From Laedolimicola ammoniilytica (lineage in GTDB: Bacteria; Bacillota; Clostridia; Lachnospirales; Lachnospiraceae), in contig NZ_JAOQKC010000002.1 of assembly GCF_025567165.1 (NCBI RefSeq), positions 62,001 to 126,000 of the forward strand: a DNA stretch of 64,000 nt, in the 5' to 3' direction. Made by a program: the position numbers and the translations under genes. The notes beneath the pieces are model-generated. The model was given only the letters and a program-made list of their open reading frames with translations, ran no database searches and was not told where the DNA came from. Below, one piece after another: positions 15,975 through 24,385 of the stretch; positions within the stretch are counted from its first letter, which is position 1; each line of letters begins with the position of its first letter.

Positions 15975-16388
15975 TTACCTGCTTTCTTCCATGTTATTTT
16001 GGATTCGTGCATACAGTTCTTCCGTCTTCTCTGTATGCCGCTTGCCATGCCTCCAGTAGAAAAGATGTGCAAATTCATGAGCTATCACATGCTCCAGCGT
16101 CTCAAATGTCACATTCCAGGCATTATGGAAGACTGACTCATAACATTCATGAATAAAATAGGTGTCTATCGTAATATATGTTTGATCTTCCGCTTTCCAT
16201 ATGATTCCGTATGCTTCTTTACTCTTTCCCTTCAATCGAGAATGATTCATTGAATAAATGGGAATATCTTCTTCCAGCTCTACTGCCTCTGTACATTGTC
16301 TGCAGATCGTTTCAAACCAGCTCATTTCACTTTCTGTCAAAGTGGCCGGATTATCATATAAATCTTCATATGCTGTTTCCATCTTCAT
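15975..16388 (-). CDS. SprT-like zinc metallopeptidase
   Basis: 137 residues; ATG at 16388 after GAGGAACAATT. HEFAH at 104-108 is the zinc-binding HExxH in a helix (LEHVIAHEFAHLFYW), and the following HGKRHTEKTEELYARI is the usual continuation of the SprT/M48-like short proteins. Length fits a minimal SprT domain. Family members cut proteins bound to DNA; short plasmid versions are uncharacterised. It lies between the CRISPR array and leader 3, preceded by the hairpin at 16408-16442. Confidence 0.72.
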   Translation of the reverse strand: MKMETAYEDLYDNPATLTESEMSWFETICRQCTEAVELEEDIPIYSMNHSRLKGKSKEAYGIIWKAEDQTYITIDTYFIHECYESVFHNAWNVTFETLEHVIAHEFAHLFYWRHGKRHTEKTEELYARIQNNMEESR

Positions 16389-16407
16389 AATTGTTCCTCA
16401 TTTAAGC

Positions 16408-16442
16408 AGCAGCCGTATCTCGAAGCTTTGAGACACGGCTGC
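16408..16442 (-). other. Stable hairpin between two genes, no U-run
   Basis: GCAGCCGTGTCTC pairs with GAGATACGGCTGC (one mismatch) around GAAGCTTT-like loop. The transcribed strand continues TGCTTAAATG, so it is not a typical terminator. Confidence 0.5.
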
Positions 16443-16450
16443 TTATTTCT

Positions 16451-16615
16451 CTATTCAGTGATAATCCCTGTCGTATACACCAACGTATAATCTTCCAGCG
16501 CTTTTCCAATAACTTCCTCTACGTTCCTCTGTAAATCATCTACTCCTTCTTCATTGAGTAGCTCTGCTTCAAGTAATTCTTTAAATATTTTTGCGTACAC
16601 TTCCTGTTTTGACAT
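16451..16615 (-). CDS. Small acidic hypothetical protein, 54 residues
   Basis: ATG at 16615 after GTGAGGAGGAAATAAG, stop at 16451. Sequence MSKQEVYAKIFKELLEAELL then NEEGVDDLQRNVEE forms two amphipathic helices. It lies just beyond the leader-distal end of the CRISPR array and shares direction with SprT. No function recognised. Confidence 0.6.
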   Translation of the reverse strand: MSKQEVYAKIFKELLEAELLNEEGVDDLQRNVEEVIGKALEDYTLVYTTGIITE

Positions 16616-16683
16616 CTTATTTCCTCCTCACATTTTCCGCTCTTCTTCATAAGAGCAGGTGATATTCCATAATGTCCCCGATC

Positions 16684-17837
16684 TTTCAACTCGCATTCTT
16701 TTCAGAATGAGTTTTCCATTTCAACCGACGTATTTCAACTCGCGCCCTCATATAAAGTGAGCTATCCTTTCTGGCGCTTTTTACTTGTTTTCAAGTTGGA
16801 GAATTGCCCATCGTAACGCAGCTACCGTCTCCGTATCATGTTCACTCTCCGCACGCTCCAAAAGCCTATATAGGCACTCTATTTTCTTTTTTTCCATATT
16901 ATCATCACCCTTTAAAATTTATAGTACAATGCCTTTCTTCCAAAAGTGCCGCACCCTTTCAGATAATCATCCACAATCTGCCGGATGAAGCAGATTATGA
17001 TATAGACCTTTCAAACGACACCAGATTTTCAACTTGCGCTCCATAGAACGAATTACTGATTTTTGACAACGGCTACTGAAATATCTTCTTTCAACTCGCA
17101 CTCTTTACAGAGTGAATCTTCAATGTTTGATTCAAACGGTAGATGAAATACCTTTTCAACTCGCACCCATTACAGGATGAATCCATCACCATAGGTCTTA
17201 CTAAAAATATGACCGTATCCTTTCAACTCGCACTTACTACAAAGTGAATCCTGCCTGGGATATCCTGACAAAATTCCGCTAGATTTCTCAACTCGTGGCC
17301 TCTACAGGTGAAGCCAAATTTACCTTATACCCATAATACTCGTAGATGTCATTTCAACTCGCACCCGCTACGGAGTGTATCAAGAACATATCCAGGTTAC
17401 CAGCCAAACACACCTTCTTTCAACTCGCGCTCACTACGGAGTGTATCGAACTTTTGGCAACACACTTTGCAAATCTTGGGCTTTTCAACTCGCACTCACT
17501 ACGGAGTGTATCGAATTTGGCCGAGATTTTCGAAACGCACTGCGATCTTTCAACTCGCACTCACTACGGAGTGTATCTCCCATCCATCTGTGGAATCGTT
17601 GGATTAGCTATCTTTCAACTCGCACTCACTACGGAGCGTATCCTTCTGTTTCTGTAGTGTCATTGCACCCAGCTCCTTTCAACTCGCACTCACTACGGAG
17701 TGTATCCTGCTGTATCCGCGTATGAAAGAATGGTTGGAAATTTTCAACTCGCACTCACTACGGAGTGTATCACAATATTCTTACATTTAAGTTCCTTGAC
17801 AAGTATTTTTCAACTCGCACTCACTACGGAGTGTATC
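16684..17837 (-). CRISPR. Type I-C CRISPR array with decayed distal end
   Basis: The 30-base repeat read on the minus strand starts GATACACTCC, has a CACTC/GAGTG stem, and ends GAGTTGAAA, the common end of type I-C repeats. Eight good copies start (plus-strand) at 17808, 17742, 17677, 17613, 17548, 17483, 17418 and 17353, with spacers of 34-36 bases. Copies at 17286, 17221, 17154, 17089 and 17027 carry rising numbers of changes. Two more degenerate copies lie at 16733 and 16684 beyond a 263-base gap holding a broken small frame. The leader is on the cas7 side, so decay is at the old end. Confidence 0.93.
16781..16898 (-). pseudogene. Broken small gene inside the degenerate end of the array
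   Basis: From an ATG at 16898 (AAAGGGTGATGATAAT upstream) the frame reads MEKKKIECLYRL and then breaks at a T5 tract (16860-16864). In another frame the sequence continues LERAESEHDTETVAALRWAI then LQLENK and a stop at 16781, which looks like one small protein of about 38 residues of a type common in Clostridia. One base removed from the T-run restores it. Confidence 0.45.
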
Positions 17838-17999
17838 AGCAAAATGGCTTAATATTATGCTTCAAAATATGCCATTTCTTTTGCATAATTAACAATTTAT
17901 TCCAAATCAATTTTGCAAATTATACTATCCTACTTAGATATATCGGTGCGAATACCCTGCGTTTCTCATGTTTGCTTCATATTCGCACCAAATTTTCTC
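17838..17999 (-). promoter_or_regulatory. CRISPR leader
   Basis: A/T-rich stretch between the cas7 stop and the first repeat, about 160 bases. It contains a 10-bp inverted repeat GGTGCGAATA / TATTCGCACC (17945-17954 and 17980-17989, loop 25) and a TATAAT-like box at about 17921-17926 on the minus strand. Position and composition fit a type I-C leader; the pre-crRNA promoter is not certain. Confidence 0.65.
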
Positions 18000-18845
18000 T
18001 TAAATAATCTCTGGCGCTACAATTCCTTTGATTTCTTTCAGTTCAATTTCGTAATCTTCAAATTTTTCCGGAATTGTAACTTTCGGCGTAATCATCACCG
18101 AACGGAATATCTCAGCCGGCGTCGCTTCAGGAGTTCTGGAAGTATGCTCCCACCAATACATTTTTCTCACTTCCATGCTTCCCGCTGGATGCGCTGCAGA
18201 GCTATCGCCCTCAAACAAAGTTCTCAATGCCGTTTTCAATATGCCTGCATCTTCTTTTGTAAAACCTGTTTTATCAGCCAATTCAGCACTCACACTTCCT
18301 TTAACAACATACAAACCAAACGGCACCAAATATTTGACTCCCATAGTATCTGATGATCTTCCATTTTTATCTTCTGAATTTACGGACTTTGTGATCTGCA
18401 GTGTTTCAACTTCTATTGGAGATACACTTAACGCCTGCTGGATAGATACCGGTCCGCGTACTCCAACCGACATCTCCGTTCCCTTAAATGCAAACACCTG
18501 GCCAAAAGCCCTAACATCCAGCCATTCCTCACATGCTATTTTGGCGCACTCTTTTCCATCTGTTTCTTTACCTTTCATTGCGTTTTTCAGCCGTTCACAG
18601 CTGTCCACTCTGGCCTTGAGACTCCTACACCCATCATCTGAACGTTCATCCATCTGAACAAAAATTTTGTATCCCAAATCCTGAAAACGGTTTCTAATCT
18701 TTCTTTTCAGGCACACATCACTGATTTCACCCAGTCCATTTGTTCTCATTCTTGGTCGATTTTCTTCCAGCGGATCTCCGTTTGGATTAGCACTCTCTAC
18801 TGTCACCAACAGTTCAAAATCGATTCGTCCCTCTACTTTACTCAT
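18000..18845 (-). CDS. cas7c: Type I-C Cascade backbone protein Cas7 (Csd2)
   Basis: 281 residues; ATG at 18845 overlaps the cas8c end by 8 bases (ATGAGTAA). The start RIDFELLVTVESANPNGDPL (about 7-26) is the signature of Csd2, followed by RPRMRTNGLGEISDVCLKRKIR. Later WLDVRAFGQVFAFKG and ISIQQALS-type VRGPVSIQQALSVSPIEVE are conserved. It polymerises along the crRNA spacer in Cascade. Full length. The gene is next to the array. Confidence 0.95.
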   Translation of the reverse strand: MSKVEGRIDFELLVTVESANPNGDPLEENRPRMRTNGLGEISDVCLKRKIRNRFQDLGYKIFVQMDERSDDGCRSLKARVDSCERLKNAMKGKETDGKECAKIACEEWLDVRAFGQVFAFKGTEMSVGVRGPVSIQQALSVSPIEVETLQITKSVNSEDKNGRSSDTMGVKYLVPFGLYVVKGSVSAELADKTGFTKEDAGILKTALRTLFEGDSSAAHPAGSMEVRKMYWWEHTSRTPEATPAEIFRSVMITPKVTIPEKFEDYEIELKEIKGIVAPEII

Positions 18846-20811
18846 GTTCCTCTTCTCCTTTGTTCTTTAATGTATAGCGCTGAAGCTCTGTGGCCTCGTT
18901 ATAAAATCCCATAAGATACATACCATCCAACCGTTCCTGCGACTCATAATCTCCCGGTCTAAACAAACTCATTATTTCAGCAATCTGTCTCTGATAATAT
19001 AACGCCTCTGTTTTTTTTAATTTTTTCTGGCAGTATCTTACTTTCTGTTCTATGATCATCCATGTTCTGAAAGGATGTATGGAAAAAGCTGTCATATATT
19101 TTTTCGCATTTGTCTCTCTGCTTTCTCCTTGCTTAAATGAGCGATACTCCATCCGATCCGCAATCGCAAGCAGCCGCCCGTATAGATAATTGCGATCTGT
19201 ACAGTCTTTTCTTAATTCCACTCCGCATTCCTCCCTGTTTTTTTCGATCCATTTCTTTTTTATGCAGGCACAGGCAAAACTCAGTATCTGTTCCCAGTTG
19301 TACCACTTTGAATAAGATTGCGGTCTGGATGCCAGATGTACAGCCCGATTCACGATATCTTCCGGAAGTGGATCACCGAACAGGATGCATCCTATCAATC
19401 GTTCCGTTATACGCTGTTCCATTGACACATTTTTCCCCTTCAGCGTAAGCCGTCCACTTTTATCTTTGTCTTCTCCATAAAGGATTCTCGCAATATTTTT
19501 CAAATTATAGGAACCGTAGAAATAGTTACCTTCATATCCCCGTTGAAGCCAGGATATATCTCTGTGCCATTCTTCAATCCGCTTTAGATAGTCTCCTGTA
19601 TAAATTGTATGGTTTTCTACAATAGCCAATCGGCCAGGCGTAGCAGCCTTAAATGCTAAAAAATGCATTTTCTCATTTGGGGATAATAATTTTCCATATC
19701 CCTGCATAGCCTTTGTAAACTGTTCCGCATCACGTTGTACAATTTCATATTCCTGCAGCTCTGAAACCTCTTCTCCCGGCTCTGCTACTAAGTTACTATA
19801 TTGTTTCATGATATCTTCTGAACCGGCCGCAAACGATGGAATAACATCTCCTTCCCCGCCTATATAAAATACTGTACACAGATCTCCGAAGGTTGTTCCC
19901 TGTTTTCGAATGACCCACTTCAAAGCGTTGTAGGCCATCTGCAGTTCCTCATATCCCAGATGTAAGCTGCTGTTTGCATCCGGGAATAACCCCTCAAATA
20001 AAAAATGATTCTTCTTGGCCTGATCATTAAAAGAAATCAATTTTCCACTGTCCGCATCATTTCTGATTTTTTTAGGGTTATTATAAGTGACTCTGACCAT
20101 TTCCCCCGTAGCATAGGATCTCTCATGCAGAGATGCCTCATCCTGCCATCTGCAATATTTTATGTACTGCTTTTGTAAAGAAAGATCTTTCCAACATTTT
20201 TCATCATCTGGATATTCTTTTTCTTCCATGGATGCCTGGACTGCAGTTTTCTCTTCTGCAATAATAAATCTTATCATCGCATCTGCCTGGGCTGTCGTTC
20301 CCAATTTATCGGTAGCTGACAGCAATCCGTTTTCTCCAAGGATTAAGCACCCACAAGATATCAGATCCCTAATCAAATTTCCTTTCTGCAGATATTCATA
20401 TATAGCATCCAATTTTGGATGACTATATTGTGACTCTTTCCAGGCTTTAAGCACTGCCATATATTCTTTATAAAATTCTCTCGTATTCTTCTTACCATCT
20501 GCTCCGCAGTAAACTCCGTAATCACCTGCCAAATATTTTAAACCGTCACATAACGGATGCGGGGCGCAATTACTTGTCCGGATCGCAGAAGCCTCCGTTA
20601 CTGGTATAATGGTCAGTCCCTCTCCTTTCAGAACCCGTTTTGCATTGATAAATTCTCCTGCAGTATCAAGAAAAACTGTAATATGAGCAATCAGCGTACT
20701 ATGATAGATCGGTACCAGAATCAAGTCTTCGTCAAACCTGCCTTTCATATATACACCAGCTATTTTTTCATTTTTTTGATAAAGTTCACATAAACTCTCT
20801 AACCAGTTCAC
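18838..20811 (-). CDS. cas8c: Type I-C Cascade large subunit Cas8c (Csd1)
   Basis: 657 residues from a GTG at 20811 preceded by AGAGGGAATAGAAG. The N-terminal block (MNWLESLCELY, then APHPLCDGLKYLAGDYGVY near 110-128) is typical of Csd1; later GAGGEGDVIPSFA-like YIGGEGDVIPSF and GRLAIVENHTI are also family-like. Role is PAM recognition and target opening. In this family the C-terminus can also give a small subunit (Cas11c) from internal translation; no separate cas11 gene is present. Full-length. Confidence 0.93.
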   Translation of the reverse strand: MNWLESLCELYQKNEKIAGVYMKGRFDEDLILVPIYHSTLIAHITVFLDTAGEFINAKRVLKGEGLTIIPVTEASAIRTSNCAPHPLCDGLKYLAGDYGVYCGADGKKNTREFYKEYMAVLKAWKESQYSHPKLDAIYEYLQKGNLIRDLISCGCLILGENGLLSATDKLGTTAQADAMIRFIIAEEKTAVQASMEEKEYPDDEKCWKDLSLQKQYIKYCRWQDEASLHERSYATGEMVRVTYNNPKKIRNDADSGKLISFNDQAKKNHFLFEGLFPDANSSLHLGYEELQMAYNALKWVIRKQGTTFGDLCTVFYIGGEGDVIPSFAAGSEDIMKQYSNLVAEPGEEVSELQEYEIVQRDAEQFTKAMQGYGKLLSPNEKMHFLAFKAATPGRLAIVENHTIYTGDYLKRIEEWHRDISWLQRGYEGNYFYGSYNLKNIARILYGEDKDKSGRLTLKGKNVSMEQRITERLIGCILFGDPLPEDIVNRAVHLASRPQSYSKWYNWEQILSFACACIKKKWIEKNREECGVELRKDCTDRNYLYGRLLAIADRMEYRSFKQGESRETNAKKYMTAFSIHPFRTWMIIEQKVRYCQKKLKKTEALYYQRQIAEIMSLFRPGDYESQERLDGMYLMGFYNEATELQRYTLKNKGEEEHE

Positions 20812-20814
20812 CTT

Positions 20815-21000
20815 CTATTCCCTCTTTCTTATTCTGCCTACATACTCGCGCTCTCCGTCAGTCCATATATCCCCGAATTGATCGACATAGAGATTTTTCC
20901 CTTCTGCTGTTGCCTGCTCTACTGAAAGAGCATCCCAGCCGTTCCGCAGCTCATCTGATTCTGGATCATATGGCCGTAATTCTAATGTGAGCATATTCAT
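20815..21000 (-). CDS. 61-residue protein inserted between cas5c and cas8c
   Basis: ATG at 21000 with GAGGAAAGGAA upstream; stop at 20815, four bases before the cas8c start. It is acidic, with a proline/aspartate-rich lead (LRPYDPESDELRNGW) and then LYVDQFGDIWTDGEREYVG, a small beta-type block. It is not a known Cas protein. The tight packing means it is translated with the Cascade genes. Confidence 0.65.
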   Translation of the reverse strand: MNMLTLELRPYDPESDELRNGWDALSVEQATAEGKNLYVDQFGDIWTDGEREYVGRIRKRE

Positions 21001-21056
21001 TTCCTTTCCTCTGCCCTCTTGGAAGACTCCAGACCACTCTTTACACTGCCCGGTAC

Positions 21057-21743
21057 TTATATGCCCTCTCTAAAAGAAAACCTTGTAAATTCCATTTTCC
21101 GTATGTGTGTTTTATCTGTACATTCCTCCGGACGCAGAAATGTTATAACACCATTTTTCATGACCGGTCTCCAGAATCGGACAGTCAAATATTTTTTATC
21201 TTCCTGCATAACCGCTTCCTCCGGGTAAGTCATTCCGTGATACATATACCCCAACGCCAGCTCACCCACAGCATCATAGTACCCTTCTCCCTCGCCGAAC
21301 TTACATGGGCGTATCTCTGCCTGGCATTCTCTGGTTCCTAAAAATATGTCCCTTCGTCCACCAGCCTTCAACGCTCTCTCAATCATATCCGTATACTTTT
21401 TCTCATTCCAATCACTTTTGCGCTCCGGATAATTTCTATTCCACTCATAATGCGCTTTCACCTGGTACCTCACATCCTGTAAATATGTAAAATATGCCAG
21501 GTCCTTGCCCCCACCGGAGTAGTTGATCAATAACTGTCCCTTCGTTTCCGTCCGTATTGGGTTCATAACCCGCACCTGATCAATAATCCATATAATTGTT
21601 GGCTTCCAGAAACAACTCCGTACAGCGCCCCTCAGAGCTTCATATGTCGGCACTATCAAGCTGTTCTTCTCCCCGCCTGGTCGTGTCAGTGGATCTGAAA
21701 ACAGCGCATAATCCCCAACTAGCTCAAATTCTATATCTCTCAT
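21057..21743 (-). CDS. cas5c: Type I-C Cas5 (Cas5c/Cas5d), crRNA-processing subunit
   Basis: 228 residues; ATG at 21743 after GGAGG. Family features: FELVGDYALFSDPLTRPGGEK near the start, PTYEALRGAVRSCFWKPTI (the conserved helix after the first strand), and KAHYEWNR near 105, and GTREC near 150 and the late FWRP strand. In type I-C this protein, not Cas6, cuts the pre-crRNA and caps its 5' end. First gene of the cas unit; no cas3 lies upstream of it. Confidence 0.92.
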   Translation of the reverse strand: MRDIEFELVGDYALFSDPLTRPGGEKNSLIVPTYEALRGAVRSCFWKPTIIWIIDQVRVMNPIRTETKGQLLINYSGGGKDLAYFTYLQDVRYQVKAHYEWNRNYPERKSDWNEKKYTDMIERALKAGGRRDIFLGTRECQAEIRPCKFGEGEGYYDAVGELALGYMYHGMTYPEEAVMQEDKKYLTVRFWRPVMKNGVITFLRPEECTDKTHIRKMEFTRFSFREGI

Positions 21744-21832
21744 GCATTTTTCCTCCAATAATTTTCTCCAAAATCATCAGCCATATATTATTTTCCTAGT
21801 GTTCAATAATTTCTTACTGCGTATTGACCATT

Positions 21833-22186
21833 TCATTCTTCTTGCCAGTAAAAGCAATTCTCCAAAGTGCCATTTGTCAGCGTTTCGTATGTCTGCAGCG
21901 CGACATTACCGCCATTATAAATGCTGCCACTTCCTGCACTTGGCATTTTTGCCTTTACCTGTTGCTCATTTCCGAACTCATCTGTCCACGTTCCAACTAC
22001 ATACGTCCCGGTATAATGAATGTTTTTTAAGATATAAATGTTTGCAGTCTCTACCTTTGGCTCTTCTATGGTTTTCACCTGATTCTTCTCTGCAGCTGGC
22101 TCCCGTATCGCTGTAACCAATCCTAAAACAGCTACCATACATATAATCAAAATCCCCTCTATTAAGGTACTCCGCTTTATGGTCAT
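21833..22186 (-). CDS. Small single-pass membrane/secreted protein
   Basis: 117 residues; ATG at 22186 overlaps the TGA of the upstream gene (ATGA). A hydrophobic N-terminal segment (TLIEGILIICMVAVLGLVTA, residues 6-25) is followed by a beta-rich outside domain with YTGTYVVGTWTDEFGN. No lipobox, no sortase motif. Two genes upstream are regulators, and the cas genes follow. Function unknown. Confidence 0.55.
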   Translation of the reverse strand: MTIKRSTLIEGILIICMVAVLGLVTAIREPAAEKNQVKTIEEPKVETANIYILKNIHYTGTYVVGTWTDEFGNEQQVKAKMPSAGSGSIYNGGNVALQTYETLTNGTLENCFYWQEE

Positions 22187-22452
22187 TTCACTTTTCCTCC
22201 CATCTTCAAAAACGGCTCACAGAATTGAGTCCAGTTTTTTGCGAACTCTTGCCTCTGCAGTTCTTTTTCCTGCCAGACAAATTTTTCCCTGGTTTTGATA
22301 ATCTGATATCTTTTTCTCATTGGTACATCCCGGCTGACGGAATGATAGAACATGTGTTTTGTCACTTGCAACTGTTCAACAATATCTTCTGTTTTCCCGT
22401 TATGTATCACCATTTTGTCTGTACATAAGTCAAATACATCATATAAGTTCAC
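22183..22452 (-). CDS. Small helix-rich protein, GTG start
   Basis: 89 residues from the GTG at 22452, chosen because GGGAGGAAG lies 8 bases ahead; an upstream ATG at 22491 lies inside the previous gene. The sequence has VEQLQVTKHMFYHSVSRDVPMRKRYQII, with a helix-turn-helix look, and a basic C-terminal helix. Coupled to the membrane protein downstream. Likely DNA-binding, weak evidence. Confidence 0.5.
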   Translation of the reverse strand: MNLYDVFDLCTDKMVIHNGKTEDIVEQLQVTKHMFYHSVSRDVPMRKRYQIIKTREKFVWQEKELQRQEFAKNWTQFCEPFLKMGGKVK

Positions 22453-22477
22453 AGCAACTTCTTCCTCCCTCTGGCTT

Positions 22478-22837
22478 TCAAATAAAGGCATCGTCCGGCA
22501 GAGTATTGGCTTCTGCTTTCTTAATTCTTCTCTGCAATGTACTTCTGTTGATCCCAAGCTCTCTTGCGATTGCAGCTCTATTCATACCACGACTCTGCAG
22601 TATCTTAACCTCACCGACCGTCATATCGCTTTTTTTCTTCTTCCGGCCCGCTTTTCTTGTCAATTTTTCCTGCACATGCTCCTGATCATAGCGGATAACC
22701 ACTTCATTCTGCTCACTATCTGTAACATTCACATGGATCCCGATTTTTTCCTGTAGAATGGCAAAGTCACTTAATCTTGTGATATTTTCTGCAGATACAT
22801 CTTTTATGAGCAAATGCAGCTCCTGCATTTTTCCCAT
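22478..22837 (-). CDS. Helix-turn-helix protein (homeodomain-like C-terminus)
   Basis: 119 residues; ATG at 22837. After an N-terminal beta/helix part (about 1-65) a basic GRKKKKSDMTV and MNRAAIARELGINRSTLQRR (about 85-104) gives a resolvase-type HTH. It may be a small regulator of this gene block. Preceded by GAGGATGAG at the end of the upstream gene. Confidence 0.65.
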   Translation of the reverse strand: MGKMQELHLLIKDVSAENITRLSDFAILQEKIGIHVNVTDSEQNEVVIRYDQEHVQEKLTRKAGRKKKKSDMTVGEVKILQSRGMNRAAIARELGINRSTLQRRIKKAEANTLPDDAFI

Positions 22838-22839
22838 TT

Positions 22840-23508
22840 TTACTCATCCTCGTTTCTCATATCAGCGTTTCCTTCGCCTGTCTCCTCCAACAAGTTCTCA
22901 TAAATTTGCTTCCACTTTTTTGCATCCTGAATTGCTTCTTCAAAGGTTATCTCTTTTTTGCAGTGCTTTTGATAATCCTGAATCGCATCATTTATGTATT
23001 CTTCACTCTCTTTTATGACCTCTTCCTCGCCCTCTATATATTCCTGCTCGACCTGCTCCCACGCCTCTCTTGACTCATATGATTTCACATAACAATCCTT
23101 TTCATAATCATATTGGAAGATCTCTTGCCAATCATTATTATCCGGATCCGCAATCTCTCTCTTTGCAGCCTCTATAGCATTTCTGGAATTCCCCCTTCGT
23201 TCAACACATTTAAGAATTTCATCTATCCAACCAATGCCATCCCCCATTTCAAGCAGGTAGCTTCCAAATGTCTGATCCGGGAACATTCTAAAATCGCATC
23301 TATTAAACCACCGTTCTGCGTATTCTCTTTCATCAGATCCATTCGTACATACTCCACAGATAAGATCGTTAATAAAGTTCTCAAGCAGCTTTTCAGGTGT
23401 CAGTCCAACTGAAGCCGCTTTTATGATGAAATCTTCACAGTCATCGTCGATCAAATTTAATTTAAAAGTTCTTTTTCTCATAGTAACTAATTTTTCTTGC
23501 GTTGCCAT
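22840..23508 (-). CDS. Hypothetical protein, 222 residues, acidic C-terminus
   Basis: ATG at 23508 after GGGGAGGAATATAAG. The start is basic and beta-rich (MATQEKLVTMRKRTFKLNLI), and from residue 120 on it is strongly acidic and helical (EQEYIEGEEEVIKESEEY). It has a CVERRGNSRNAIEAAKREI helix near 100. No family recognised. First of a run of coupled genes ending at 21833. Confidence 0.55.
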   Translation of the reverse strand: MATQEKLVTMRKRTFKLNLIDDDCEDFIIKAASVGLTPEKLLENFINDLICGVCTNGSDEREYAERWFNRCDFRMFPDQTFGSYLLEMGDGIGWIDEILKCVERRGNSRNAIEAAKREIADPDNNDWQEIFQYDYEKDCYVKSYESREAWEQVEQEYIEGEEEVIKESEEYINDAIQDYQKHCKKEITFEEAIQDAKKWKQIYENLLEETGEGNADMRNEDE

Positions 23509-23509
23509 C

Positions 23510-23677
23510 TTATATTCCTCCCCTGCTCAAATCTGTTCTTTTAACTACTGGCCTGCTGTTTTTCATCCCCTCGTCAGCCAATGGGAAATTCATTTGCAAC
23601 CGTACATAAACATTTTCTGCCTCAGCTCTATATCCTATTGCCTTGAAAAATACTTCTTTTCTATTTTCACCTGCCAC
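23510..23677 (-). CDS. Small hypothetical protein, 55 residues, GTG start
   Basis: GTG at 23677 preceded by GGGAGGGTGTAATA; stop at 23510, one base before the next start. Sequence MAGENRKEVFFKAIGYR then FPLADEGMKNSRPVV suggests a short strand-helix protein. It fills an otherwise empty 200-base gap and is supported by the ribosome site. Confidence 0.5.
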   Translation of the reverse strand: MAGENRKEVFFKAIGYRAEAENVYVRLQMNFPLADEGMKNSRPVVKRTDLSRGGI

Positions 23678-23712
23678 TATTACACCCTCCCATATCTGTA
23701 TCTGCAGACTTT

Positions 23713-24300
23713 CTATGAAACTTCATTTCTTCTTACAAGTTTTTCCTTTTTCTCTTTCCAAAATTTTTCTTCATCTTCCCGCATATCGTTTTCCTGCTTC
23801 TTTTCCATCTTTTTTATAAATGTACAATGCAGTCTTCTATATCTTATATAGTCCATATATGAAAGAATATATATTACTCCATGATCATATATCAGGTCGT
23901 GACTATACACTTCCTCTATTTCTATCTCATCCTCTTCTGGATCCATAGCCTGTTCTCCATTGCTGTACTCTATTTCATCGTCCTGTATCATATAATGTCT
24001 ATTACCATCTATCATGTGGTTCTTTATTATCCGCTCGACATCCTTATATCTGGCTTTTTTCCACTTATAACTCATTCTCTTCTCCAGAATGTCTTTGTAT
24101 TCTTTTTTTGTATTTTTCAAAAATGACACCGTGAGAAATACTGCAGATAACAATATGAATGTAAGAAACATAAATGAATGGCTATCTTTATACTTTACAA
24201 CTCCTATATTTTCTACAATTAAAGTTATGCTCATAGCGATAACAAAAGCTATAAAACAATTATTCATAAAGCTGATTTTGCAACGTTCATTGTAACTCAT
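23713..24300 (-). CDS. Two-pass membrane protein with charged C-terminal tail
   Basis: 195 residues; ATG at 24300 after AAGGAGAAAAAT. Two hydrophobic segments (MNNCFIAFVIAMSITLIV about 12-29; FMFLTFILLSAVFLTVSFL about 43-61) are followed by a long cytoplasmic part rich in Asp/Glu, Lys/Arg and Tyr, ending in a KKEKLVRR helix. No family recognised. Confidence 0.55.
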   Translation of the reverse strand: MSYNERCKISFMNNCFIAFVIAMSITLIVENIGVVKYKDSHSFMFLTFILLSAVFLTVSFLKNTKKEYKDILEKRMSYKWKKARYKDVERIIKNHMIDGNRHYMIQDDEIEYSNGEQAMDPEEDEIEIEEVYSHDLIYDHGVIYILSYMDYIRYRRLHCTFIKKMEKKQENDMREDEEKFWKEKKEKLVRRNEVS

Positions 24301-24385
24301 ATTTTTCTCCTTATTCTTCGTTGATTATTCTCCATACAGTAGCGGGCTTTTCCCTGAATTCACATGAAATCAGACAACATACTTA

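Noticed and set aside
17308..18007. Plus-strand frames with repeated RSVS and SHSLRS-like blocks
   Set aside because: They are translations of the CRISPR repeats, spaced by the 65-base unit.
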